Origin: CAVSXS01 sp963767715
GTDB lineage: Bacteria; Chloroflexota; Ktedonobacteria; Ktedonobacterales; Ktedonobacteraceae
DNA: 64,000 nt
Direction: 5' to 3'
Assembly (NCBI GenBank): GCA_963767715.1
Contig: CAVYFA010000018.1
Location: forward strand, 1 to 64,000
Each line of letters opens with the position of its first letter. Position 1 is the first letter of the stretch. This document shows positions 38,913 through 47,782 of the stretch, one piece after another. The translations under genes and the position numbers were made by a program. The notes under the pieces are model-generated. The model saw only the letters and a program-made list of their open reading frames with translations. It was not told the DNA's origin and ran no database searches.

Positions 38913-39587
38913 TCAAAGCACGAGGGAGATTTCCGATTGATGGAAGGCGTGTAGGATCTTGCTTAAATCTAATAACCCCTCGTACTCCATTCGGAACAAC
39001 TTTTGAGAAGGTGCGCTCGACTCTGCGAGCCTCATTAAATGAGTATAGAGGATATTTTGTAATTTTCTCTCAAATATCATACCCTCTGTGTAGAGGAAGA
39101 GCTTATGATAGCCGAGGGAGGGTTCGAATAGCCACGCTAGTAGCTGATCGAGATCTGTCGCTTTTTGCACACACTCTTCTAAATTATCTATGATCAACAG
39201 CGTTTGCACATCGGCGGTATACGAACCGGTAATTGTATCTATCTCAGCGGCTAAACGCTCTGCCGACCAGTCAGCTTGACTACCCGGTGCGAGGACTAAA
39301 ACCACCGGTTCGAGCATATTCTCTATGTTGGTGGTATCTAACCAGTCCTTAGCCAGTTCAAATGCGAGGCACGACTTACCTGTCAGCGGATAATCAGCGA
39401 TGACAAGAACAGACCCTTTTTGAGGAGTCGAATTGTTTACGGATGCCAGGGGACTAATCACGTTTCGGGCTCTAACCATGGTATGGCTCAAATCAAGTAT
39501 CTGCTCTACAGATTGTAAGCCCAATGCCTCCTGTAAGTCTTTAAGATGACCGCCGGATAAAGAGAAACTTATTTGCCAGGTACGCAT
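38913..39587 (-). CDS. STAND-like P-loop NTPase, N-terminal part
   Basis: The start chosen is ATG 39587 (MRTWQISFSLSGGHLKDL), 17 bp after the SEC-C frame stop; a longer frame reaches 39677. The 224 residues hold a nucleotide-binding domain with a Walker A-like ADYPLTGKSCLAFELAKDW (the first Gly of the loop is replaced) and Walker B TLLIIDNLEE. The frame ends at a TGA within ISLVL; shifting by one base leads directly to FEADKAIDEERLQTIKRA of the next frame, so both are one protein of about 1,500 residues. The domain order NTPase, helical, winged-helix, repeats matches STAND signal-transduction ATPases. Confidence 0.75.
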   Translation of the reverse strand: MRTWQISFSLSGGHLKDLQEALGLQSVEQILDLSHTMVRARNVISPLASVNNSTPQKGSVLVIADYPLTGKSCLAFELAKDWLDTTNIENMLEPVVLVLAPGSQADWSAERLAAEIDTITGSYTADVQTLLIIDNLEECVQKATDLDQLLAWLFEPSLGYHKLFLYTEGMIFERKLQNILYTHLMRLAESSAPSQKLFRMEYEGLLDLSKILHAFHQSEISLVL

Positions 39588-39604
39588 CGACCTACCACTT
39601 TCTA

Positions 39605-39820
39605 CTACGAAGGAACGTAACTGTATATTGAATAACCGCAACACTGTGCGAAGTCTTGCCCACTCCCACATGAACACGGCATATCCCCGCGGATGCGATA
39701 AATCCCCTCCGGTTTTGCCATCTCAAGCATCTGCCTTCTTAGCTCTGCTGAGCCAAGCAGCACCTTTCTTACCGTTTCGCGGGCAATATCCCCGTAAGAT
39801 CTGCTCAAAAAGGCGAGCAA
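39605..39820 (-). CDS. SEC-C zinc motif, probable C-terminus of the SecA-like protein
   Basis: A 71-codon frame ends with MPCSCGSGQDFAQCCG, the zinc-binding SEC-C motif (C-x-C-x8-C-C) that closes canonical SecA and binds SecB or ribosomes. It overlaps the 3' end of the long SecA frame in a different register. The segment before the motif (SAELRRQMLEMAKPEGIYRI) looks like real protein, while the competing end of the long frame (RNGKKGAAWLSRAKKADA) looks random. The simplest reading is a frame change near 39800-39815, making this the true end of SecA. A separate small protein is the alternative. Confidence 0.65.
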   Translation of the reverse strand: MLAFLSRSYGDIARETVRKVLLGSAELRRQMLEMAKPEGIYRIRGDMPCSCGSGQDFAQCCGYSIYSYVPS

Positions 39821-42800
39821 CCCGGACCCCGTATTCTACCTGGTATTGCTGTTTTGTCCAGCCACTTAGGTCCTCCATAATCAGATCAAGCTCGGCAAGC
39901 AACTTACACCACTGCTTATCAATCTCTGCCCGCATGACCTCATTTTCAAAGTTGAAGACCCTCTCTTTCCCAAACTCACGCAACAACTCGTTGTAAGCAA
40001 CCGCTAATTTTCGCAGGATTATTTCCTTTATATTTTGCCTCTCCAATCCCAACACAATTTCATCCCTGGTAATTTCCTGTCCTGCAGGAAGTAGTGGCTC
40101 AAGGAAATTGTAGAGTTGTAAGCTGGTTGACTCTAAAGAAGAAAACCAATCAAAATCGTTGGCCTGTTTCTTAATAGCATCCCGGACGAACCCCTGCACG
40201 ATGTTCAGGCATTCACGCGAGCTACGGGTCTCACTCGCATCCAACTGGTCTTCGATCTCATCAAATTGAACGGTGAGCCAGAGTTCTTCCACGAGCCGAT
40301 TGGCAAGGAGGCCGTAATCCCAGCTGAGCCGATTTTTATTCTTCCTGGAAAAAGCCTCCAAAATCTGGTCGGCTCTCTTTTGCACGCTTTTCTCCGCACT
40401 ATCAATAAGTACATTCTTGATATTCTGCGCAAGCTTCTGCCTTTCAGTTTCAGGGTAGAGGTCGTTTTTGAAATCTATATCAGCCGTGAGTTGCTTTCGC
40501 GTAGTGGGCTGTATAAGCCATTGAGACAACTCATTTTCAAGCTCATCCCAATTCCAGCGTTTCGGACTGACCGTATCCGATGTGTATTTTTTTAACAGAT
40601 GGAGTTCTAGCTTTTCATTTCTTACACAGCTATCAACACTAGTCTCTACCATCTTCTCAAATTGCAGGCGCCAGCGGGGTAACAGCGACATATCTAATAG
40701 CTGTGTTTCTTGATCTTTTGCCGGCCTTTGTTCCTTCTGGCAAGACGAACAAAACCATGCTTTTTCCTGGATTGGCACCAGTGCATCAGGTCTACGGCAG
40801 AGAGGACATACGTAAGATGGCATCAATGTACTCTGACGGAAGCGGCTCAATATTTTTCTATATTCTCCTAGTATCTGATCAAAAACGGAGGTCTTCGCCC
40901 TCAATTGACTGGCGTAATGCTCGAGACGCACCTGGTAGTTGAGTATGAAATCCGTTAACATCTTGCTGTTCTCTAAAACTATGTCTTCGTCATACACACC
41001 CATTTTGCGCAGTATGTTTTGTTGCCTGACAAATCCATCTTTTAAACCCCGCAGCGCATTATCACTCATGGAAACAAAAAATTGACTTTTGCCTCGTTCT
41101 CCCTGCCGCCCGGCTCTTCCTCTTACCTGGTCATCCCACCGCCGTGAATTTAGCCGTTCGAAACCGATCACGAAAAGTCCACCCAGATCAAGAGCCTCTG
41201 AAGAAACGACGATATCGGTTCCCCTGCCAGCTAACTGAGTTGATACGGTGAGCGCGCCAACCAAACCAGCCTTCGTAATAATTTCTGCTTCTTGCTCATA
41301 CGTTAATGCATTCAGCAACTGGGGAGTGATCGACATGTCCCGTTCGCGCGCTCTTGCCTTCAGGTGTTCAATGACTATTGTCGATTGCTCGATGGAAATG
41401 GTTTCTACCAGGACCGGCTGCCCCGTCTCATGTATGTCTAACACCAGGTCAACTACCGTCTTCAATTTTGCGTCCAAAGTATAGCTAATTGTATCTGGAA
41501 GGTCTGTTCGACGCACGCGTTGATGAGGCGGTATACGGATGACATCCATCTTGTATGCGTCTTTGAATTCGGTCTCAACGGGATCATCAGTCGAAAGAGG
41601 TCCATACGGGTCCTGTTTCGCTGCCGATTTGCGCGAAGACATTTGAATGACGCCGTGCCGCAGGGTATCGATCCACGATTGCCAGGCAGCTAAATTGCCC
41701 ACGTGAGCGGTGGCTGTTAGCCCGGCCTTCTTGGGATACAGGGAGACATAACTTTGGGTGGAGATAGTAGACTGCCTCTCGTTCTCACGCTCTATTCGCA
41801 GCCCTTCTTTAGCCTCAACAAACGCGTGGAGCCAGAGATCCCAACGGCGGCCCGGCATAATTCTCCCCGTCAGTTCATCGACGATAACGACCTCTCCGCC
41901 CTGAAGAACGTACTCATTATTTCTTCTATTAAAAAGGTATGCAAAGAGAGATCGCCGCGCTAGAAAACGAATTTTTGAAACGAGTTCTTCTGTCCGCTGA
42001 GTTAAGATTTCATTGGTTAAGACCTCTCCCGATCTCTCTGTGATATTCTCTTCATCTGGATTTTTCCCTACCCATAACCCTGCTCTTACTATCTGCTCTG
42101 CATAGTCCTCCAGTAAAAGCTGCCCCCAGTTCGTGAATGATACCGTCTTTTGTTCGAGCGAGAACTCGATGACACGATTGCTGACTAACTGTCCCAACTC
42201 CTGCAGTATTTCCACCATTTCACGCTCAACTCCGTTTCCGGGCATCTTGAGTTGACTTGCGTCTCTAAGAATTCTCAAGCCGCTCACGACAATTGCCGTT
42301 AAAGTATCTTTCCTTCCTGTTGGAACCGTTGGATTCAGCATGTTTGAAATCACAGGAAGAAGAGCCAGCTCTATTGTTCTCGAAAACGCCTGCGGGGCCC
42401 ACGCGTTGTACGCTATTTCATCGGAAAGCTTGCTTTTAAGAAGTCGCTCCTGTAAAGAGTACATCCACTGGTAGACCTGCCCGGGCACCTCATAGCGATA
42501 CTTGATGTAGAGCAATCCCGAAAGAAATATATTGAGATTCTGTAAAAACGCATGCGTCTGCTGCTGCTCTTGAAAAGACATACTGGCAATGTCAATTATA
42601 TAGTCGTTCAGGATGGTAATGGCTAGCTCGGCAATAATTTCAAATGCGCCTGTTTCGCCGTGAAGAAATTTGAACAGCATTTGAAAAAGAAAACCTGGCT
42701 GCCAGTATTTCGATTTCCGGATATCTTCCGGTGTAATGCCAAATGTCACAAAAATCTCGTTATAAAGGAGATAGCCGTATTTCCGTATAAAAGCAAACAA
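39723..42800 (-). CDS. SecA-like ATPase, C-terminal part (second motor domain and scaffold)
   Basis: The 1,025-codon frame opens with ~280 helical residues that lack a match in canonical SecA. Then come the second-half signatures: VVIVDELTGRIMPGRRW (304-320), AKKAGLTATAH-like PKKAGLTATAH, GQPVLVETISIEQS, the helicase motif TQLAGRGTDI (521-530) and VRGRAGRQGERG (559-570). A four-Cys zinc finger, CPLC (665-668) and CSSC (684-687), follows, then ~300 helical residues with a weak match to the SecA scaffold (AEIDKQWCKLLAELDLI). The open frame upstream of 42800 reads on without stop to about 42915, where it meets the N-terminal frame. Canonical SecA is about 800-900 residues; the joined protein would be near 1,490. 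Confidence 0.85.
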   Translation of the reverse strand: MFAFIRKYGYLLYNEIFVTFGITPEDIRKSKYWQPGFLFQMLFKFLHGETGAFEIIAELAITILNDYIIDIASMSFQEQQQTHAFLQNLNIFLSGLLYIKYRYEVPGQVYQWMYSLQERLLKSKLSDEIAYNAWAPQAFSRTIELALLPVISNMLNPTVPTGRKDTLTAIVVSGLRILRDASQLKMPGNGVEREMVEILQELGQLVSNRVIEFSLEQKTVSFTNWGQLLLEDYAEQIVRAGLWVGKNPDEENITERSGEVLTNEILTQRTEELVSKIRFLARRSLFAYLFNRRNNEYVLQGGEVVIVDELTGRIMPGRRWDLWLHAFVEAKEGLRIERENERQSTISTQSYVSLYPKKAGLTATAHVGNLAAWQSWIDTLRHGVIQMSSRKSAAKQDPYGPLSTDDPVETEFKDAYKMDVIRIPPHQRVRRTDLPDTISYTLDAKLKTVVDLVLDIHETGQPVLVETISIEQSTIVIEHLKARARERDMSITPQLLNALTYEQEAEIITKAGLVGALTVSTQLAGRGTDIVVSSEALDLGGLFVIGFERLNSRRWDDQVRGRAGRQGERGKSQFFVSMSDNALRGLKDGFVRQQNILRKMGVYDEDIVLENSKMLTDFILNYQVRLEHYASQLRAKTSVFDQILGEYRKILSRFRQSTLMPSYVCPLCRRPDALVPIQEKAWFCSSCQKEQRPAKDQETQLLDMSLLPRWRLQFEKMVETSVDSCVRNEKLELHLLKKYTSDTVSPKRWNWDELENELSQWLIQPTTRKQLTADIDFKNDLYPETERQKLAQNIKNVLIDSAEKSVQKRADQILEAFSRKNKNRLSWDYGLLANRLVEELWLTVQFDEIEDQLDASETRSSRECLNIVQGFVRDAIKKQANDFDWFSSLESTSLQLYNFLEPLLPAGQEITRDEIVLGLERQNIKEIILRKLAVAYNELLREFGKERVFNFENEVMRAEIDKQWCKLLAELDLIMEDLSGWTKQQYQVEYGVRVARLFEQILRGYCPRNGKKGAAWLSRAKKADA

Positions 42801-42858
42801 ATGTCGAAACCACGAAAGGAGAGATTTGGGATCGGGGTACTTCTCTTGAGGAATTAAT

Positions 42859-44064
42859 TTAAGCTGTTGGACAATATATTCTCTTAGCTTTGCCCGAGTC
42901 TGCTTTGCTGAAGCCCTCTAAACTGCCGTCCGGCCCCACCTGATAAAAATCACCAAAACTTTTAGACCATTGACTGATAACGACGATCTCACTTAGCACT
43001 AATGCATCGAACGTGTCTTTCTTTTGTTTGGAGACGATTTCCATGAACTGGAATACCATACCAACCAGAACCTCCGGTGGCAGTTTCACTACTTGCTCAG
43101 AAGCAACTGCTGGTTGTAGAATTCTTTGACCCAGTACCTGTAAAACCTCTTTCCCCGACAGGGAAAGACCCACTTTGCCACCCTCAGCGATGTCTATTAA
43201 ATGCTGGTTCTCATATAACCTGTTAGCGAAGCTATTTACGAGATAGATAAGTTCATGATCCTCAAGTGAACCAGCGGGTGATGTCCCATTGATAATATGG
43301 GGTGTCTTTGCTTCATCCAATAATATGTGATCTGCTTCATCCACTATCGCGAAGAAGTGTCCTCCTTGGACCTGCTTTTCAATATGATCTGCGAGGTTGT
43401 CTCGCAGGTGATCAAAGATGAATTCTTGCGAGGAACCGTAAACAATATCGGCTCCATACATAATTTTTCTTTCCATCAAACCCATACTATAAGAGCTTCC
43501 ATCCGAATGAATTTCTTGAAGATAACCGGCCGTAACATCGAGAAATTCGTATACCGGCTTCAACCACACATAGTCCCGGCGGGCAAGATAATTATTCGCG
43601 GTCATTACATGAATGTTACGTTTACGAAAATCTGTATTGTTTGACTTAATCTCAAACTCTGCTTTCACGAAGAGAGCGTTCAAATAGGCTGGCAATAACG
43701 CCACTATTGTCTTCCCTTCTCCATTTTTTAGCTCAGCAATATTTCCCTGATTTAAAACAATACCCGCAATAATTTGCTGATCATAGTGACGCATTCCAAG
43801 TAATCGCTTTGAAGCTTCTCGTGCTAGTGCAAAAGCTTCGGGGAGAAGCTGCATAATCAAATCAGTGCTCGCCAGCAACAAATCTGCATTGCGGTTTGGT
43901 AAAGACTCATAACGCTCTCGGAGCATCCGGCCAACCAGCAATCTCAATTTCGTAGCACGATTTTTTAGAGCTTCGTCTGTCAGGGGAACCAGTCCGTATT
44001 CCAATTCGTCAACTTGTGTAAGGTACTGTGACCTCAACTTCTCATAGAGGGCTTCATTCTCCAA
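42859..44064 (-). CDS. SecA-like ATPase, N-terminal part (first motor domain)
   Basis: The 401-codon frame starts at TTG behind AAAAGGAG. It matches the SecA N-terminus: LLPEAFALAREASKRLLGMRHYD, here split by positions 74-96, the Walker A site NGEGKT (114-119), TANNYLARRD, and Walker B as VDEADHILLDEAKTP (241-255). An 11-residue insertion lies between Walker A and TANNYL. No obvious change affects ATP-binding residues. The last ~17 codons are probably out of frame; the next frame continues with AKQTRAKLREYIVQQLKLIP. No SecY, SecE or SecG gene is in the window, so this is likely an accessory paralogue, not the housekeeping SecA. Confidence 0.87.
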   Translation of the reverse strand: MENEALYEKLRSQYLTQVDELEYGLVPLTDEALKNRATKLRLLVGRMLRERYESLPNRNADLLLASTDLIMQLLPEAFALAREASKRLLGMRHYDQQIIAGIVLNQGNIAELKNGEGKTIVALLPAYLNALFVKAEFEIKSNNTDFRKRNIHVMTANNYLARRDYVWLKPVYEFLDVTAGYLQEIHSDGSSYSMGLMERKIMYGADIVYGSSQEFIFDHLRDNLADHIEKQVQGGHFFAIVDEADHILLDEAKTPHIINGTSPAGSLEDHELIYLVNSFANRLYENQHLIDIAEGGKVGLSLSGKEVLQVLGQRILQPAVASEQVVKLPPEVLVGMVFQFMEIVSKQKKDTFDALVLSEIVVISQWSKSFGDFYQVGPDGSLEGFSKADSGKAKRIYCPTA

Positions 44065-44206
44065 CTCGGCTACTCCTTTTCTGTAGGCTCAACTGGACAC
44101 TCGCAAGTTGGACTCGAACGAGAATGCTGAAACAATTGGAAATGCCATTGATTTATCTGCTCATGTTTTGCATTGCATAAGGGAGATGAAGCTAGAAACA
44201 CGCTTC

Positions 44207-44235
44207 ATTATATAAGAGATTTATTTCAATAGCAA
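44207..44235 (-). promoter_or_regulatory. Promoter of the SecA-like operon
   Basis: On the minus strand TTGCTA (44230-44235) and TATAAT (44207-44212) are spaced by exactly 17 bp. Transcription would start near 44200, giving a leader of about 135 nt before the TTG start. It lies just outside the truncated IS3 remnant. Confidence 0.65.
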
Positions 44236-44339
44236 TAGAGCTTTTAAGCGGGATTGGGTGTATGAATGTAACTCTGCTGGGAAATTTTGTCTGGAAGATA
44301 CTGCCCCACATGGTGGTGGACAATTTTAACACCTCTCCC

Positions 44340-44975
44340 ACTCGCTTGACACCTTGCACTCCCAGTTCGCGCATCAAGCGCTGGATGTGTTTACGATTGA
44401 CCGGGAAGCCTTCTCGTTGCAATTGGGTGGTCAAGTGCTGCGAGCCATACCTGGGCCACTCTCCAGCGAGTCGTTGCAAGGCGGTACGCAACTCGTGCTC
44501 CTCTAAGGCCTGAGATCGGTAGTAGTAGGTGCTGCGTGGCATCTCCCATACCCGGCATATAACTTGTACTGGATGGCTTTCTGCTAACTGCTGCATCACT
44601 TTGCGCCTCTGCTCAGATAGGATTGCAAGAGACTGGAGGCTTTTTTTGACGCCTCCAACTCCAGGGTCAACCGCCCGACTAACCGCTCTAATTCCGCCAC
44701 TCTTGCCAGAGCCGGATCGTTCTGGCTTTCCTTGCTGAAGGCCGTCACTGCCCCTTGCAGAAACTGGGCCCTCCACCTTGACACTAGGTCTGGCTTGAGT
44801 TGGTAGTGCTGGCAGACCTCACTGGCACTCCTGACTCCTGTTAAGACCTCTCAGGCGACTTGCGCTTTGAACTCCGGCGTAAAGCTGCGATGGGTGGTCA
44901 TGTTCGTGTTTCCTCCTCTTGAACACCGTATCCCTTCAAATTGGTTTCCTCTGTGTCCAGGGTTTCGGTTCCACT
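44340..44975 (-). mobile_element. IS3-family remnant, truncated
   Basis: The right end and all of the first gene are kept, but the element is cut after the first ~80 codons of the second gene, before the DDE core. The exact left break, near 44340, is estimated from where protein similarity fades. It bounds the island on its upstream side. The region 44065-44340 otherwise holds the operon promoter and leader. Confidence 0.78.
44345..44901 (-). pseudogene. IS3-family OrfA and start of OrfB, broken
   Basis: OrfA starts at ATG 44901 (MTTHRSFTPEFKAQVA), meets a TGA at 44851-44853, and continues in frame with EVLTGVRSASEVCQHYQL and the coiled-coil end VAELERLVGRLTLELEASKK. OrfB follows in another frame with AESHPVQVICRVWEMPRSTYYYR, here positions in the HTH_21 region, and YGSQHLTTQLQREGFPVN. 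The catalytic part is missing. The inactivating stop plus truncation show an old insertion. Confidence 0.85.
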
Positions 44976-45155
44976 ACAAAATATAAGAAGTAGATCAAGG
45001 AAGTGTTAAGAATAAGAGGTTCGTCCCAAAACAATAGCATCGCTGTTCTTTCGTACAGTGGCAAACTGTTCGCTCGTCCAATGCATTGCGGCGCGCCTCA
45101 CGGTATAATGAAAGTCAAAAACATGTACCTATGACCATACAAGGATGCGCGAACA

Positions 45156-46262
45156 ATGAACAAGGGACCAATCCTTTTATCCACGGAATATACCGAGGGA
45201 CTTCCTGGACTCCCGCTGCTTGCGTTCACCCTGCCATCTACATTAGAGGCTGGAGAACCACCAGAGGCACGCGGCCTGGCACGCGATGAGGTGCGCCTGA
45301 TGGTCTCACACATCGCGACTGACCAGGTGGTGCACACGAGGTTTCGCCAAATCGTAGACTTTCTCAAGCCGGGTGATGTGTTAGTCATTAATACCAGCGG
45401 GACGCTGAACGCCGCACTACCGGTCGTACGATCTGGTGGGACGCAATTTGAACTCCATCTCTCAACACATCTGCCCGCGAACCTATGGGTAGTAGAAATG
45501 CGTGCGTATCAGGATGACAAAGAAAAAACGACCAGGCCATTCTACGATATCCAGCCAGGAGAGTCCTTTGCGCTGCCGGCCGGTGCCAGGGTAACTTTGC
45601 ATACACCCTATGCTCCTAGCCAGGCTTTGCGCCGTCTGTGGGTAGCCAGCCTTGATGTGCCTGGCCCGCTGCATACCTACCTTGAGCAGTATGGCTTCCC
45701 AATTCGGTATAGCTATGTCAAAGAAGCGTGGCCTTTGAGCTACTACCAAACAGTCTATGCAACGGAGAAAGGCAGCGCGGAGATGCCATCTGCCGGGCGA
45801 GCGTTTACACCTGAACTGCTGACTCGCCTGATCGCCAGGGGTATTCAGATTGCTCCCCTGCTTCTGCATACCGGCGTTGCCAGTCCAGAACAGAAAGAGC
45901 CGGCATATGAAGAGTATTATCGTGTTCCTGAGCCAACAGCGCGCATTGTCAACACAGCGCGCCTCGCGCACCAGCAGGTTATTGCCGTTGGTACAACCGT
46001 CGTGCGAGCGTTGGAAACAGTAACCGATTCCAGCGGGATAACCCATCCTGGCGAGGGCTGGACAGATGTCCTGATTACACCGCAACGCGGCATTCGCGCT
46101 GTTAATGGGCTACTCACTGGTCTGCATGAACCGCTCTCAACACATTTAGCAATGTTGGAGACGCTGACCGGACGCCAACATCTGGAAATCACGTATAAAG
46201 AGGCGCTGCGCGAAGGCTACCTCTGGCACGAGTTCGGCGACCTGCACCTCATCTTGCCGTAA
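45156..46262 (+). CDS. QueA family S-adenosylmethionine:tRNA ribosyltransferase-isomerase-like protein
   Basis: QueA transfers ribosyl from SAM to preQ1 in tRNA, making epoxyqueuosine. This 368-residue protein keeps family features: RDEVRLMV, GDVLVINTSGTLNAAL (QueA: LVFNDTRV), YYQTVYATEKGSAEMPSAG and VGTTVVRALE. The changes in the second motif and the absence of other queuosine genes suggest a QueA-like paralogue rather than certain QueA. AAGGAT precedes the ATG; TATAAT at 45104-45109 may be a -10 box, without a matching -35. Confidence 0.85.
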   Translation: MNKGPILLSTEYTEGLPGLPLLAFTLPSTLEAGEPPEARGLARDEVRLMVSHIATDQVVHTRFRQIVDFLKPGDVLVINTSGTLNAALPVVRSGGTQFELHLSTHLPANLWVVEMRAYQDDKEKTTRPFYDIQPGESFALPAGARVTLHTPYAPSQALRRLWVASLDVPGPLHTYLEQYGFPIRYSYVKEAWPLSYYQTVYATEKGSAEMPSAGRAFTPELLTRLIARGIQIAPLLLHTGVASPEQKEPAYEEYYRVPEPTARIVNTARLAHQQVIAVGTTVVRALETVTDSSGITHPGEGWTDVLITPQRGIRAVNGLLTGLHEPLSTHLAMLETLTGRQHLEITYKEALREGYLWHEFGDLHLILP

Positions 46263-46360
46263 TCACCTTTTTGAGACCATCTTTACGGCTTACCCGTTAA
46301 AACAATGTGGCAACGACACAGCGTTATTTGTATACATACCTGGAATGACCGGAATTTTTG

Positions 46361-47782
46361 ATGGACGCTACGATCGATACGGGTAAACAGCGGCAAGGTT
46401 GGCTCGGGAGAGTTGGTCAGGCGCTGGCAAAGTTGCTCGATGATGAAAAAGCCGGAGGGAAAAAGAATACCATCACCGTGCTCGATGGCGTGCGGGGCAT
46501 CGCCGTTCTTCTGGTGGTGTCATTTCACGTCAACCTGGTTTCGGGCAACAAACTCTGGGACTGGCAGACGAACCCCCTGGCCTCATCCGTTACAACGGCC
46601 GGGGGTACCGGCGTCACTCTGTTCTTCGTACTTTCCGGCTTTCTACTCTTCATGCCGTTCGCGAAAGCGCTGCTCTTCAAAAGCTCCTGGCCACTGGTAC
46701 GCGTCTATTACCTGCGGCGCATGTTTCGTATCTTTCCGGGCTATTATATTTCGCTGTTCTTGCTGATCCTGGTTGCCTATCAACAGTACCTGGATGCCAA
46801 CCATCGATTGAACCTGCTGCTGTTTCTTACGTTCTTCATGGACTCCTCGCGCCTGACCTTTCGCACGCTCGATGGGCCGTTCTGGACGCTGGCAACGGAA
46901 TGGCAGTATTATATGATCTTGCCGCTGATGTGCGTGGCGATTGCCTTTGCTGTCAGGTGGGTGCCTGTCGCTAAACGCCTGTACGCGATTATGCTCTGCC
47001 TCCTGGGAGTGATTGCCTGCGGGTTGGCGGTTCGCTTATGGGGGCTGAATTATAGTGCTAATCCTGGGCAGTCCTTTCTCTGGTTCCCGCCAGCAGTGGT
47101 GAATGTTCTCATGTTCATTTTCTTCGGCATAACAGGAAAGTATACGGAAGATTTCGCCGTCGGGATGCTCATCAGCCTGCTTTATATCTATGCGCAGCAT
47201 CCCTCGACTCGCGCCGCCTTTACAAAACGCTGGCAGCAGTTGTCTCCCTGGCTCTGGCGTGCCGGGATTATCATGCTGGTCTTTAGCGCGATGTGGCACT
47301 TTAAGAGTGGCCAGCCGGCCGCCTGGCCGTTTTTAAATGGCATCATGTCCTACTTTAACTGGCTCAGCGATATGGTGCTGGCGATTGGTTTCGGTCTGTG
47401 TATCGCGGCCATCTTATATGGCCGCGAATCGCTCAAACGTCCTTTCGCCTGGAAGCCGCTGCGTTGGTTAGGCCTGATTTCGTACAGCCTCTATATCTGG
47501 CACCTGCCCCTCCTGGGCGTTTTGGTAGCTGAAGTGCTCCCTGTGTTGCACCTCACTAACGTCTACGTAATATACCTGCTCTACTGGCTGTGGGTGCTGC
47601 TCATCATCTTTCCATTCTCTTTGCTCTTCTTCACCTGCATCGAAAAGCCGTTCATGCGTATGGGCGATCGCTTGCGCAAAGCGATTGAGAGAAAGCATTT
47701 CGAGAGGAGCAAGATGCGCGAGCAAGCAGCACGACCTGCTCCCAACGCGCCCGGGTCGGAAGGCGCTGTATTACACAGGTAG
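46361..47782 (+). CDS. Membrane acyltransferase, OafA/YrhL family
   Basis: The 473-residue protein begins with a short charged segment and then LDGVRGIAVLLVVSFHVN (acyltransferase-3 signature with catalytic His). It has about ten membrane helices, including GVTLFFVLSGFLLF, FWTLATEWQYYMILPL and LISYSLYIWHLPLLG. Enzymes of this group O-acylate sugars of polysaccharides or lipids at the membrane. The acceptor is unknown. A basic cytoplasmic tail follows the last helix. It overlaps the convergent GT-C gene by 12 bp at the 3' ends. Confidence 0.92.
   Translation: MDATIDTGKQRQGWLGRVGQALAKLLDDEKAGGKKNTITVLDGVRGIAVLLVVSFHVNLVSGNKLWDWQTNPLASSVTTAGGTGVTLFFVLSGFLLFMPFAKALLFKSSWPLVRVYYLRRMFRIFPGYYISLFLLILVAYQQYLDANHRLNLLLFLTFFMDSSRLTFRTLDGPFWTLATEWQYYMILPLMCVAIAFAVRWVPVAKRLYAIMLCLLGVIACGLAVRLWGLNYSANPGQSFLWFPPAVVNVLMFIFFGITGKYTEDFAVGMLISLLYIYAQHPSTRAAFTKRWQQLSPWLWRAGIIMLVFSAMWHFKSGQPAAWPFLNGIMSYFNWLSDMVLAIGFGLCIAAILYGRESLKRPFAWKPLRWLGLISYSLYIWHLPLLGVLVAEVLPVLHLTNVYVIYLLYWLWVLLIIFPFSLLFFTCIEKPFMRMGDRLRKAIERKHFERSKMREQAARPAPNAPGSEGAVLHR

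Noticed and set aside
42859..44064. Housekeeping SecA
   Set aside because: Length, insertions, island setting and frame changes make an accessory paralogue more likely; the main secA should lie elsewhere.
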